A DNA stretch of 64,000 bases from Chitinophagaceae bacterium (GCA_016721725.1 JADKHN010000006.1:434001-498000); one strand, 5' to 3'; positions 8,549-17,389 are shown, counted from the first letter of the stretch. Notes: a model not told the origin generated them from the sequence alone. Numbers and translations: made by a program.

Positions 8549-8670
8549 ACACCAAATTCATATGGCGGAGATGCTGGCGAATTAAAGGAGTCTCTTTGTG
8601 TATCTCTGTGCTGATCCTCTGTATAACTCCGTGGTTAAAAAAAGGCAGAAGGCCAGATTGAACCCCTATC

Positions 8671-8807
8671 CCCTGGTTGGTGTCCTCCAGGTGTCAAGAC
8701 GGTTCCAAACCGTCAGACACCTATTACTCTACCCCCTGGTCGGTGTCTTCACCGACCGGAATCCAGGTGTAAAGATGGTTCCAAACCGTCAGACATCTAT
8801 TACCCTA
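8671..8807. repeat. Tandem pair of hairpin-bearing repeats (CCCTGGT...CTATTAC)
   Basis: Two related copies lie back to back, 8671-8731 and 8734-8807. Each contains GACGGTT/AACCGTC or a close variant as a short hairpin and ends CAGACA(C/T)CTATTAC. The second copy has an additional perfect hairpin, GGTCGGTG-TCTT-CACCGACC (8739-8758), which is missing from the first copy. The 314-bp gap between hppA and the next gene holds only the terminator and this pair; an apparent reading frame over it is not a gene. Confidence 0.75.
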
Positions 8808-9446
8808 TTTCTTTGTAAATCCCATTCCCGCATCCTTCAACGCTTTCTTTAAAACGGGCAGGGATGCGGGCCCGATGCCATGCAGGGCCAGTAATTCCGT
8901 TTCGGATAACCGGGCGAGTTGTTCAAGACCGCTGATCCCCTTATTTACCAGCGCCCTGCGAGCCGGAGCGGCGAGTAAAGACAGGAACCCGGCAACGGGC
9001 TTGTTCTCCCGTTCACATGTCGGACAGGTGTTGCAGGAACTGCTTTTATAGAAGGTATGGCCATTCGGGCAAGTGCGTATCCGCTTACTGATCTCGGCTT
9101 TCATTCGACTGTCCTGTATCCTGAATCGGGTGATCTTTTTGACCAGTCCGATCGGCAGGGGTTTATCCAGGGGGAACTGGATCGTACCTTTGGAAGTCTT
9201 GTAGTCTTTTATCTCCTGCTGAAAGGTCTTGATGGCTCCTGCGCCCGGGTAAAAGCCGATATGGTGGGTATATCCTGCAAAATGAACGAGGTTCCCGTAT
9301 AAAGTGAATGTGGGGATACCGTAATTGATGCATTCTGCGGCTTCGGGAGCCGTACTGCGGATGGCCATCCTGATCTGCTGCAATTTTTTTTGGGTGGATT
9401 GGGGAAAGGAAGCGATATACGCGTCAATAGGGTTTATCTCGTTCAT
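8805..9446 (-). CDS. DUF1801 domain protein with zinc-ribbon-like and HhH C-terminus
   Basis: The start was set at the Met of MNEINPIDAYIASFPQ, because an upstream in-frame start would run deep into the neighbouring gene. Residues 1-115 are a DUF1801 domain (YdhG-like fold: KLQQIRMAIRSTAPEAAECI, with GIPTFTLYG and HIGFYPG). A Cys cluster follows (CPNGHTFYKSSSCNTCPTC), which looks like a small zinc ribbon. The end is a helix-hairpin-helix (LLALHGIGPASLPVLKKAL) as in alpha-CTD-like DNA-binding tails. The combination suggests nucleic-acid binding, but no function is established. Confidence 0.75.
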   Translation of the reverse strand: MNEINPIDAYIASFPQSTQKKLQQIRMAIRSTAPEAAECINYGIPTFTLYGNLVHFAGYTHHIGFYPGAGAIKTFQQEIKDYKTSKGTIQFPLDKPLPIGLVKKITRFRIQDSRMKAEISKRIRTCPNGHTFYKSSSCNTCPTCERENKPVAGFLSLLAAPARRALVNKGISGLEQLARLSETELLALHGIGPASLPVLKKALKDAGMGFTKK

Positions 9447-9472
9447 ATCCTTAACAATTGAATCGGTAATGG

Positions 9473-10135
9473 TCAGCTTTTGTTTATCCTCATTTCCCTG
9501 TTCTTGTCCACATAAAAAGCCAGGATCACGAATAGCCATTGCAATTGACCGGCCCAGGCGATGGCCGTCATGTTAGGAGGCGGGGGCCCGAACATATTGG
9601 CCGCCTGTATGATCAACAGCATTCCCGCGAGGGTCAGCAAACCATATTTTCCAAAATTGTTTTTCGCGTTTGTGGACCGGGAATACAAGTAAACCCCGGA
9701 TAAAAAGATCAATCCTTCCAGGGCACCGGTAAGAACCGGGTAATTCCATATTCCCAGGCCATAGCGGGAATCGGAACCGGGCGCCAGGGGGAGATCAGGC
9801 CGATGCACAAGCAGGTCCAGCAGCCAATGGCTGACCACACAGGCAAAAATGATCAATGCGTACCTGAACCGTTTAAGGAAAAGCCAGGATAAGATCCCCA
9901 ACAGGATACCCCACCCTGTGACCAGGAGTAAACTATGGGAGATGGGATAGTCCACAAAATCGAAGGGTGTGACTTTCGTGATGCCCGGGGAGATCACCAC
10001 ATGTTCGATATCCAACAGCAGCAAGCTGGGCCATAACAGGTCCAGGAACTGGGCGGCTATGAATAACAAACCAAGGCTGATCGCAGGGGCGATTTTTTTT
10101 GCTCCGAATCCGATACCGAAATGTCCAATGAACAT
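9473..10135 (-). CDS. Multi-pass membrane protein, YdjM/metal-dependent hydrolase-like
   Basis: 220 residues with about six hydrophobic segments. The N-terminal MFIGHFGIGFGAKKIAP and the later PISHSLLLVTGWG and VVSHWLLDLLVHRPDLP resemble the YdjM-type membrane-bound metal-dependent hydrolase family, in which His and Asp residues sit at membrane edges (GHF, SHS, SHWLLD, HRPD). The reaction is unknown. It lies 26 bp upstream of the DUF1801 gene on the same strand and is probably co-transcribed with it. Confidence 0.7.
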   Translation of the reverse strand: MFIGHFGIGFGAKKIAPAISLGLLFIAAQFLDLLWPSLLLLDIEHVVISPGITKVTPFDFVDYPISHSLLLVTGWGILLGILSWLFLKRFRYALIIFACVVSHWLLDLLVHRPDLPLAPGSDSRYGLGIWNYPVLTGALEGLIFLSGVYLYSRSTNAKNNFGKYGLLTLAGMLLIIQAANMFGPPPPNMTAIAWAGQLQWLFVILAFYVDKNREMRINKS

Positions 10136-10248
10136 AGGCTGAAGATTTTTGATGGTTCCCTGATCCTGAGCCTTAAAGAAACGATTTTTTTTAAAAATTC
10201 ACAAAGACAGAAAGATCCACTCGTTTATCAGTCTGAAGAATGCCCCGG

Positions 10249-10293
10249 AAAAAAAAAGTTCTGCACGACCCATGAACCGGTCATGCAGAACTT
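10249..10293 (-). terminator. Intrinsic terminator after the crystallin-like gene
   Basis: AAGTTCTGCA (10256-10265) is perfectly complementary to TGCAGAACTT (10284-10293). Read on the minus strand the hairpin is followed by nine T (A-run 10249-10257). It lies about 50 bp beyond the stop codon of the minus-strand gene ending at 10342. Confidence 0.88.
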
Positions 10294-10341
10294 ATTCCAT
10301 TCTCATTCAGCAGTTGTTGGCCGCTGCTTGCGTATGTAAGG

Positions 10342-11136
10342 TCATCTCAGTGAACAATTTCCCCTCATCCGGATCTTAAAGGATGATATCTTATCTCCTA
10401 ACCCGGCAGGGCCGAGATCAGGATAATTGGCGGTATTAGAACCATTGGCTTCAAAGAAATTCCTTGAACCGCCGTAGTTGGTATTGGTCCAGGTGGTTGC
10501 ACAAGCCTGTGAACCCACTTTGATGGAAGATATTTTATCGTTCCAACTCGTACCGCTTACACCGTTCAATGCATAAGTGGTCAGGTCATTAATATCCCTG
10601 TCGATGCTCAACCCGATATAATAACCGTCGTAATTGGCATGTTCATAGAAGAACGCCTGGTTGGAAGCTGGCTCTTTCGGCAGGTTATCGGGAGATGCCA
10701 GGCTCTTGATGTGGCTGGCTTTGTCGTTGAAACCCCATGGGCTCAACTTGTTTATTCTTCGTTCAGATCCTGTACCACGAAGGGTTAGGCAGTAGCCTCC
10801 ACCGTTAGGATGTTCGTACATGATGGCACAGGCATTGGCTCCGATGATGACCGAAGATATCTTATCGTGCCAGTTCTTATTTGTATTTCCCACAAAGAAA
10901 CGGCCCAGGTCAACATATTCTCCATTTGAAGGGAGGCAGATGTAACTTCCGCCGAAATTCTCATGTTCATAAAAACAGACCTGGTTCGCATTGGGAACGA
11001 ATGGCTGAACGGCAACCGGGATGTCTTTATCGGTGAACGTTGCATTCATTTTACGGGCATTCACGAGTTGTGTGATCCCGAAGATGATAACTGCAGTAAC
11101 GATTACAGCCGCTATCCGGAGCAAATAGTTTTTCAT
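10342..11136 (-). CDS. Secreted beta/gamma-crystallin-like (I36-type) protein
   Basis: The start MKNYLLRIAAVIVTAVIIFG gives a signal peptide or anchor; an upstream in-frame start would add a hydrophilic leader and is less likely. The mature part has repeated Greek-key-type motifs: VCFYEHENFGGSYICL, AIMYEHPNGGGYCL, AFFYEHANYDGYYIGLS and a fourth around TTWTNTNYGGSRNFF. Each is followed by a (W)HDKISS/(W)NDKISS segment where crystallin-type Ca2+ sites (D/N-x-x-S-S) occur. This repeat pattern is typical of beta/gamma-crystallin and peptidase inhibitor I36 proteins. Its target is unknown. Confidence 0.75.
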   Translation of the reverse strand: MKNYLLRIAAVIVTAVIIFGITQLVNARKMNATFTDKDIPVAVQPFVPNANQVCFYEHENFGGSYICLPSNGEYVDLGRFFVGNTNKNWHDKISSVIIGANACAIMYEHPNGGGYCLTLRGTGSERRINKLSPWGFNDKASHIKSLASPDNLPKEPASNQAFFYEHANYDGYYIGLSIDRDINDLTTYALNGVSGTSWNDKISSIKVGSQACATTWTNTNYGGSRNFFEANGSNTANYPDLGPAGLGDKISSFKIRMRGNCSLR

Positions 11137-11190
11137 TTTGCTGTTTTTTGATGTATGTAAAACTAGCCAGGATGAAAATGGCTGCAAATG

Positions 11191-11387
11191 ATGGGCATCA
11201 ACGGGTGTGTTGATTGCTGTCACTGGGTATAATAGGATGAAACAAGAAATACAGGAAGAGGCTTAAAATGAAAAGATCTGCCGGCTCCATCCGGCAGATC
11301 TTGTTTGCCTTAGTTATGAGAACGAAATTAAGGCAGGGTTGTATATTTTTCAATGACAGGCATCAACGGGGTTGTTGACTGCTGTCA
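11191..11387. promoter_or_regulatory. Two palindromic TCAAC-N6-GTTGA sites and a hairpin in a gene-free stretch
   Basis: The gap 11137-11496 has no gene. It holds two near-identical palindromic sites, about 11194-11221 and 11354-11387, each with GCATCAACGGG followed by GTTGA and TGCTGTCA. The second also has flanking TGACAG/CTGTCA arms. The first lies 55 bp upstream of the crystallin-like gene start. The arrangement resembles a pair of operators, which is inference. Confidence 0.45.
11273..11302 (-). terminator. Terminator of the three-gene cassette
   Basis: A perfect 12-bp stem (AAGATCTGCCGG at 11273-11284 with CCGGCAGATCTT at 11291-11302) has a 6-nt loop. On the minus strand it is followed by TTTTCATTTTAAG. 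It sits about 195 bp beyond the last gene of the cassette. Confidence 0.75.
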
Positions 11388-11496
11388 GCGAAAGCCAATA
11401 ACATTTTGCACTGTCAGCTTAAATTCCGGGAATATTAAAACTAATTTAAGCCAAATGAGTTCGCAAACTTAGTAGCGGAACGGGATAAACGGAGGA

Positions 11497-12389
11497 TCAT
11501 GGCAGATTAGGGTGTTCCATCTGGGAGTTAAAAATAAATTTTCCGCCTCCAAAGTGAGCATCGATATGCTTATCCATTTGCTTGAAGAAAGTAGCATAGG
11601 CCTCACTGCCTTCGGGCATGGAATTACTTTGCAATGTGATACCGAATACCGAACGCGCAACTTCCTTAGCGTTTTTCGCAAATAGTGAGAAATTGGCCGC
11701 TCCTACTGGAAAATTCGCCGGTACTAAAATATAATGCTGCATGAATTGGGGAATGAACATGGAAACCAGTTCTATACGATTCTTATCGGGAAGTGACCGC
11801 AGGTTATCGAGTGATTCAATGAAAAGGTAATCGCGGTTATGAATGAACCCCCTTTCGCGAGGATATCTTCCACTTCAAACAGCAGTTCCAGTTTCCCGTC
11901 CAGTTTTATACCGGGGGGGAGCATTACGGAAATCAGCGAATCAATATCAGAAAATGCGCCCGCCGCCAAATGTACATTGGCCCCGTAACGCAGGAACGTG
12001 ATGTATTCATGCTGGGTCCTTCCTGACCCGATGTGCAGGTTCTTATGAAGCATCAGGTCGGTATGGTTGGAAAGCAATATGGTATGCCCAGCTGAACTGA
12101 TATGCTTTCCCCTACCACCCTGCGAAGGTAAATGCGGGAACAGATCCTGAACATTTTTCTGAAGAATACTGAGTGGCTGTATATTATCGAAATCCGTAAA
12201 AGCCTGCAAATGTATTTTTTCCAGGTAAGAAAGCCTTTTCAAATCAAGTCCGTGATGTTTAAACCCCTTATTCATGAACAATTCAAAATCCAGGTAACCC
12301 TCTTTTACCAATGGGTAATAGGGAGAGCCAATAGCCTTGACACTAACACAGGAAGAGAGTAATTTTTCTAATTTGCTTTTAAAACTCAT
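11497..12389 (-). pseudogene. Third gene of unknown cassette, split by a -1 frameshift
   Basis: Two abutting frames clearly belong together. The first (12389 to about 11840) starts MSFKSKLEKLLSSCVS and reads to ...VEDILAKGG. Adding one G to the five-base run near 11848-11852 lets translation continue as GFIHNRDYLFIESLDNLRS into the second frame, ending ...SQMEHPNLP at 11497. Without that base the first frame ends in a short unrelated tail at 11772. The restored protein would have about 297 residues and no recognisable family. The ATG overlaps the stop of the upstream gene by 4 bp, so coupling is likely. It is either a recent mutation or a homopolymer error in the assembly. Confidence 0.75.
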
Positions 12390-13654
12390 TCTGGAAAGGT
12401 TATATCGCCAGACTCATCAAATCCAAAGCCCAGCAGTAAAAGGCCCATACTGATAAAAAAATCAATATTTTGGGCTTTGTCATAGATTTCATCGATCTGT
12501 TTCAGGATCACTTCCAATTCAGGTATTTCATCCGAACGGCTGATCATTTTATAGGCCTGGGATACGAAGGTCTTCAGTTTTTCAGCGGCACCCATTGCAA
12601 GATCAATGAGCCTTCCATAGATCTTTTCCACCAACTCCCGCAGTATCCGGCTTTCGGACCATTTGTCTGAAATGATACGGATCACCGAAAGGTTTTTCAA
12701 TTCGCCGAAATATTTGAATGAACTGAACAGGTCTCCCAGTTTTCCCAGTTTACCCAGTTTATTCGCGGCGGAAAAATAACCGGATACCGACCCGGAGCAA
12801 AAGAACAAAACGATATCCACGATCATCGGACCAAATAAGGTTCCCAGGTAAAACCATTGCCTGATTGCCCACCATATTTTTTCAAATATGGATGCCTCCG
12901 GATTCAAAGGATCAAAGAACAAAGAATAGCCGGTATGAAAAGAATTGCCCGCAACGGCGAGTATATAGCTGGCCGTATCCTTACCCCATTTGGCCGCATC
13001 ATCAGCCATATCGTTGGCCAGGTCGATCGCAAAAACAAATACTTCATCCACGAACGATGGGAGGTCTTCAAGAAAGAATTTTTCCAGGTCGATCTCCTGG
13101 ATCAATTCTTTTAAAATCGAAACATCAACACTCAATCTGGGCTCATCCGTTCCGGCGATGGCCGTATAGGCTTTGTCACCAACATACCAAAGGGCATTTC
13201 CGGCAAAGGAAAGCAGGGAGATGACCGTATTAATGAAATCATAAACGATCTGGAAAACGGTTCCTGCGAGGAATGCGGCGCCCCCTGCGAAAACTGAAAC
13301 ACCCGCCAGGTATTCAAGCTCCTCTTCATGTTCCTTCATGGAATCCAGGAATTGTTCCAGCGCACTGCTAACCTGGCTGGATCCGCTCAATTCCTTATAA
13401 AAGGCCGATTCAAAATTCTGCTTGAAGTGAAGCATTTTCTGAACATCGGTCTTTTTAAGGGCGGCGATGAATTTGGGTCCGGCCTCCGGACTATAATAAT
13501 CAGGCAAGGTGCTGACCTCACCGGAATAATAAGCATTTAGACCACTGAAAAACATTTCTTTGTTCAATACCAACGGACTAAAAGTTCTAGCCCGGAACTG
13601 CTCAGACAACTGGGTGATAATACTGTTTCTGCATTGCAAGATCAATTGATCCAT
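12386..13654 (-). CDS. Unknown protein with hydrophobic glycine-rich segments (cassette gene 2)
   Basis: 422 residues, no recognised family and no signal peptide. Long hydrophobic, Gly/Ala-rich segments lie at about 118-150 (VSVFAGGAAFLAGTVFQIV and neighbouring residues) and 270-300 (YLGTLFGPMIVDIVLFFCSG), with a final one at about 400-415 (FFISMGLLLLGFGF). Between them are acidic helices (FVDEVFVFAIDLANDMADDAAKWG). Similar helical hydrophobic blocks occur in the pre-toxin parts of polymorphic toxins and in pore formers, but that is only resemblance. It begins 2 bp after cassette gene 1 stops and overlaps gene 3 by 4 bp. Confidence 0.7.
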   Translation of the reverse strand: MDQLILQCRNSIITQLSEQFRARTFSPLVLNKEMFFSGLNAYYSGEVSTLPDYYSPEAGPKFIAALKKTDVQKMLHFKQNFESAFYKELSGSSQVSSALEQFLDSMKEHEEELEYLAGVSVFAGGAAFLAGTVFQIVYDFINTVISLLSFAGNALWYVGDKAYTAIAGTDEPRLSVDVSILKELIQEIDLEKFFLEDLPSFVDEVFVFAIDLANDMADDAAKWGKDTASYILAVAGNSFHTGYSLFFDPLNPEASIFEKIWWAIRQWFYLGTLFGPMIVDIVLFFCSGSVSGYFSAANKLGKLGKLGDLFSSFKYFGELKNLSVIRIISDKWSESRILRELVEKIYGRLIDLAMGAAEKLKTFVSQAYKMISRSDEIPELEVILKQIDEIYDKAQNIDFFISMGLLLLGFGFDESGDITFPE

Positions 13655-13656
13655 GG

Positions 13657-15198
13657 TCAGGCGTTTTCCGCTGCAGGATTAGCTGCATTGATGATCTCAT
13701 AATATTTCAGTATTTCTGCGCTCAACGCCGTGTTTTTGGTTTTCAACGCTTCGAGGTAGAGGCTCATCAGGCTGTTCTGCAGTGAAACAGATGCATTGGC
13801 CATTGATTTCAATTCGATGTATTCTTCTTTTTCCGTCCTTGAAATGTCACCCAGCGCTTCGCACTGGCCCAAAAGCGCTTCTACGATCACTCCGTCAGTA
13901 CGCAAAACATTGGTATCTACGCTGAGGATGATTCCTTCAACCGTTTTCTGTGCAGGTTCATACAAGCTGAATTTATTCCGGTTAACAGCATAGAATTCGG
14001 TCTTGGTATTATCGGCTTCAGTGAATATTTTTTTTGTGATCATGTCCGAATTGACCACTCCTTTATAATCGATGATATTGCTTAAGGCGAAAATGATGTC
14101 TTTTTTGATTTTCGCGGCGTATTCGGGTTTGGCGATACAATAATCAAGTAAGGTATCCAGTTCATATAGGGGCACTTCCATCAACGTATCAGGGTAACCA
14201 TTGTAGAATCCAACCTTCACATCAACCAGGTGCAGGATTGAGATGAATTGCTGGTTCATTTGCCTAAAAATGAAATTCAGGGTCCTACTGATATTGATAT
14301 TCTCGATCTGGCGTTCAATGACCGTTTCTTCACCTTCCGTAGTTGTTGATTCAGATGAGGTATTGATCTGAATATCCCTTTGCGCCGATGATTTATTCGC
14401 ATGCTTGTTAGTGGATGAGCTCATATTCTTGGCAAAAGTTTCGCGGCTCGAATTGGTTGATCCTGAAACTCCCCCACTCACTTTAGCGCTACCCCACCCC
14501 CATTTCGCCTCAGCTTCGGCTTCAGCATGATAATTGAAGGTCTCTTCCTCAAGTTGGCTATTACTGTTCTCACTTTGAACAGCATCTTCAAAATTATCCT
14601 CTGTTTCGGTTGTATAGGAATCAAAAATACTGCTGGCTGAGGTAGCCTTGGTGGTACTGCTGCGGTAAGACTTGACCGAGATCGTCGTCTTTTCGCCGGG
14701 CAATAAACTGAACGTATTGATCACCCTGCCCGCTCCGTAATCTCCCAGGAAATTTGACAACTTGTAAGTCTCCACGATATAGATACCTGGTTTAACTTTC
14801 TCAGGACTGGTTGCAAATACAAGTTTAGGGATCCCGTTAACCGAAGGAACCAGCGTTGGAATACTACCCGCTTTGGTCTTATCCTTTACCACACTCATGG
14901 GTAAGGGATCACCGGATGTAGAGGCTTTGGCAGTTTTGGCCGTTGGAAGATCCTTGGTTACTTTTTTTGATGCCAGCGCCGGGTTATACGCTACAGGGCC
15001 CTTAACCATAAAATCAGACGTAGAAATGTATTTGTCGAGATCTTCAGGCTTTGGGGCTGTGATGGTTTTCCCCTTGATGATTTTAAAATAAGATTCAGGA
15101 TATTCCATCCTGATCAGATTCCTTCCCCGGTAGGCGGTTGGTTCGGGTACATTGTAATTCAAAACAGTCGGTTTGCCGTTTTCCTGGTATTCTATCAT
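13657..15198 (-). CDS. Unknown protein with Ser/Thr/Glu-rich central region (cassette gene 1)
   Basis: 513 residues, no signal peptide or membrane span and no family I can name. Residues 1-110 look globular and start MIEYQENGKPTVLNYNVPEP. A middle segment (IYIVETYKLSNFLGDYGAG, then SLLPGEKTTISVKSYRSS) is followed by a long polar stretch, about 190-310, very rich in Ser, Thr, Glu and Asn, with the phrase AEAEAEAKWGWGSAKVSGGV in it. The remainder is helical (SRTLNFIFRQMNQQFISIL and onward). The polar alternating segment could form an extended beta hairpin or shaft. It leads the cassette and has its own -7 box. Confidence 0.7.
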   Translation of the reverse strand: MIEYQENGKPTVLNYNVPEPTAYRGRNLIRMEYPESYFKIIKGKTITAPKPEDLDKYISTSDFMVKGPVAYNPALASKKVTKDLPTAKTAKASTSGDPLPMSVVKDKTKAGSIPTLVPSVNGIPKLVFATSPEKVKPGIYIVETYKLSNFLGDYGAGRVINTFSLLPGEKTTISVKSYRSSTTKATSASSIFDSYTTETEDNFEDAVQSENSNSQLEEETFNYHAEAEAEAKWGWGSAKVSGGVSGSTNSSRETFAKNMSSSTNKHANKSSAQRDIQINTSSESTTTEGEETVIERQIENINISRTLNFIFRQMNQQFISILHLVDVKVGFYNGYPDTLMEVPLYELDTLLDYCIAKPEYAAKIKKDIIFALSNIIDYKGVVNSDMITKKIFTEADNTKTEFYAVNRNKFSLYEPAQKTVEGIILSVDTNVLRTDGVIVEALLGQCEALGDISRTEKEEYIELKSMANASVSLQNSLMSLYLEALKTKNTALSAEILKYYEIINAANPAAENA

Positions 15199-15217
15199 TG
15201 CGGTAAATTTTAAGAGT

Positions 15218-15225
15218 CAAATCTA
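15218..15225 (-). promoter_or_regulatory. Promoter -7 box of the three-gene cassette
   Basis: TAGATTTG on the minus strand matches TAnnTTTG exactly and ends 20 bp before the ATG of cassette gene 1. Only a partial -33 (TTGC) is seen at suitable spacing. Confidence 0.5.
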
Positions 15226-15598
15226 ATACAAGATAAATCTGCATGCAATACTACAAAGTGGGTATAAAATGGCTATATGGAATAAACTTGAAACAAATGT
15301 CGATGGGCAGGTTCAGTCTGCTCAACGGTGCCAGTCGCGCAAGGTGATTCACCCCGGTATGCTCATAGTTTGGGAAAAGAGCCACTTTACCTTCAGGCGT
15401 CCTGTATCCTTAAGTCCTGAGATCTTCTCTCCTGATGGCTTTAAGGTCCCGGCCATTGGAGATCAGGACTCCGCCCAGGAATAATATTATAGCGAATATC
15501 TTTATCGTTTAGTTCCGTTTATGATGTGGAGAAATTAGGGATAATTTCGATTGCCGTGATACCTTTCGGGGGGAATTTTATCCAGGGCAGGAAATCTT
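15226..15598. other. Gene-free gap upstream of the cassette
   Basis: About 370 bp between the cassette promoter and the end of the SGNH gene. A 71-codon open frame on the plus strand has no family resemblance and no promoter box and is not called. I see no repeat or RNA signature here. Confidence 0.5.
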
Positions 15599-16303
15599 TT
15601 ATAATCCGGCTTTTCTCATTGCTGCTAGAACCAGCGCTTCCATTATCCTATATCCTTCCAGGTTGGGATGTACCCCGTCGTAAGTGTATTGTTTGTTCAA
15701 TCCCATGCGCTCATCCACCATCCGGGAATAGTAGTCGATATAGATGAGTTTATTCTTCCGGCAATAGTTTTCGATCAGCTCATTCAGTTTACGGATCTTT
15801 TCAGCAGGCTGAAGACCGCGCCTCCAGGGAAAATCAAAAGCGGGTAAAACGGAGGAGAGTACCGGTATCACCTTATTCGACTTCGCAAGGGCAGCCATAG
15901 CGGCGATGTTCTTGAAGATATCCTCGATGGCGATCGGGCCCATATTCTGGGCGATGTCGTTGATGCCGGCGAGGATGACCACCACTTTAGGTTTCAGGTC
16001 GATCACATCCTGGCGGAAACGGGCCAGCATCTGGGCTGTCACCTGGCCGCTGATGCCGCGGTTGACATAGGGTTTGTTTTGAAAAAAGCCGCTGTCGAAA
16101 GTTTTCCAGCTTTCGGTAATGGAATTACCCATGAAGACCACCCGTTTCTCTCCTTTTGCCGGGGCTTTGATCAGTTTATTGGCTGCGGCATACCGGTTGA
16201 GGTTCGACCAATCGGCTTGCTGGGATTGGTTCTGGCTCCTGGCTGTCATGGAATAAATTAACAGGATGAAGATAACGTAATATGTCTTGACATGTCGGAA
16301 CAT
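15599..16303 (-). CDS. Secreted SGNH/GDSL-type esterase
   Basis: Signal peptide in the first 23 residues. All SGNH blocks are present: block I VVFMGNSITESW (Ser 61 nucleophile), block II RGISGQ (Gly), block III ILAGINDI (Asn) and block V YDGVHPNLEGY (Asp/His). It therefore should hydrolyse an ester, perhaps a sugar acetyl or lysophospholipid; the substrate cannot be read from sequence. It begins 36 bp after the TIR-domain gene ends, on the same strand, so co-transcription is possible. Confidence 0.88.
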   Translation of the reverse strand: MFRHVKTYYVIFILLIYSMTARSQNQSQQADWSNLNRYAAANKLIKAPAKGEKRVVFMGNSITESWKTFDSGFFQNKPYVNRGISGQVTAQMLARFRQDVIDLKPKVVVILAGINDIAQNMGPIAIEDIFKNIAAMAALAKSNKVIPVLSSVLPAFDFPWRRGLQPAEKIRKLNELIENYCRKNKLIYIDYYSRMVDERMGLNKQYTYDGVHPNLEGYRIMEALVLAAMRKAGL

Positions 16304-16339
16304 TAGAATTCGTAATTAATGATAAATAAGGTGTCCGGT

Positions 16340-17389
16340 TTATAGAGGATCTTGTTTCAATTGATTCGAATGCCGGATGATGCTGCGTTTCACCAGGCTG
16401 AAAGCCATCTCCTTATCTTTCCTGAAATCAGCGTATTTGTGTTTTTTCAACCGGTTCGGGATCTCCTCATCTGCGATATCTCCATAGAGGCAGGGCAGGA
16501 TCACTTTGCCGAATTTGACATGCTGATCATAGGCTTCATCAAGCTCGAACTTCACCCAGTTAGACTGCAAAGAATTCCGGGAAATGATGATTAGCACAAA
16601 TGAACTTTGTTGTATACCGGATGATATTTTATCAGATATCACATCGCCAACATCCAGGTTCTTGGAATCGTACCAGGCTGGGATTCCTTCCTCCTCCATC
16701 ATCTGATAAATATTATCGGCGAAAGGCCTGTCTGCGGAAGAGTAGGAAATGAAGACCTCCGCCTTTTCTTTCGTTTTGGTCAGGGTATCTTCTAATTTCT
16801 GCTTAGTACTCATCAATTCGTCAAATTCTGATTTTGTCAATTTAATGATTTCATCAGGCTGATGGTCATCCGGGACTGATTCGATAGTTTCCAGGTTAAA
16901 ATTGACAAAGTGAACGATACGGTTGTGCATCATTGTAAAAGCTTCATCATTATCCGGTAATGCCATCAGGGTCTGAAGTTCAATCTGTTCGGCCACATAG
17001 ATCTCGAAAAGCCTGAGGATCTGGAATCCCCAAAGTTCACTGACTTTCTTTGAAATTTCGTTATCCTCGGTGCTCACTGTGATGACCAGTTCCGGCTTTG
17101 TTTCCCCTCCTGCTTTCTCGTCATCCTTTCTGACCAGTTTAAGCCGGCTGGAAAAACTGGCAGCCGCCAGATTGAATAATAACTGCCAGTCGAAGTCCTC
17201 TTCCAATTCTTCCGGAATCGCAAAGGGTTCAGCATAATTGCTGAATCTTGAGACATAATCGACATACCAGTGTTGCTGATAAATATCTCCAACCACAGTA
17301 CCATAGGCTTTTTCATAATCTGCCATGATCTGCCGGGTTGAGCTCTTATCCCTGAGCTCCATAAGGTAAGATGGAAAATCAAATAACAT
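16340..17389 (-). CDS. TIR-domain protein with unknown N-terminal domain
   Basis: 349 residues, cytosolic. Residues 1-200 match no family I know and are mostly helical and acidic. Residues 209-345 are a bacterial TIR domain: AEVFISYSSADRPFADNIY, then IPAWYDSKNLDVGDVI with ISRNSLQSNWVKFELDEA. The Glu at 282 in WVKFEL occupies the position of the NADase catalytic glutamate of TIR enzymes. The layout, a sensor-like N-terminus followed by a C-terminal TIR, is that of stand-alone effectors in bacterial immunity or signalling. No CBASS, Thoeris or Argonaute partner lies nearby, so a defence role is inference. Confidence 0.82.
   Translation of the reverse strand: MLFDFPSYLMELRDKSSTRQIMADYEKAYGTVVGDIYQQHWYVDYVSRFSNYAEPFAIPEELEEDFDWQLLFNLAAASFSSRLKLVRKDDEKAGGETKPELVITVSTEDNEISKKVSELWGFQILRLFEIYVAEQIELQTLMALPDNDEAFTMMHNRIVHFVNFNLETIESVPDDHQPDEIIKLTKSEFDELMSTKQKLEDTLTKTKEKAEVFISYSSADRPFADNIYQMMEEEGIPAWYDSKNLDVGDVISDKISSGIQQSSFVLIIISRNSLQSNWVKFELDEAYDQHVKFGKVILPCLYGDIADEEIPNRLKKHKYADFRKDKEMAFSLVKRSIIRHSNQLKQDPL

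Noticed and set aside
8598..8852. 84-codon plus-strand frame
   Set aside because: It consists of the hairpin repeat pair and the antisense end of the DUF1801 gene.
15269..15484. 71-codon plus-strand frame in the gap upstream of the cassette
   Set aside because: No family resemblance, no promoter box and no conservation evidence.
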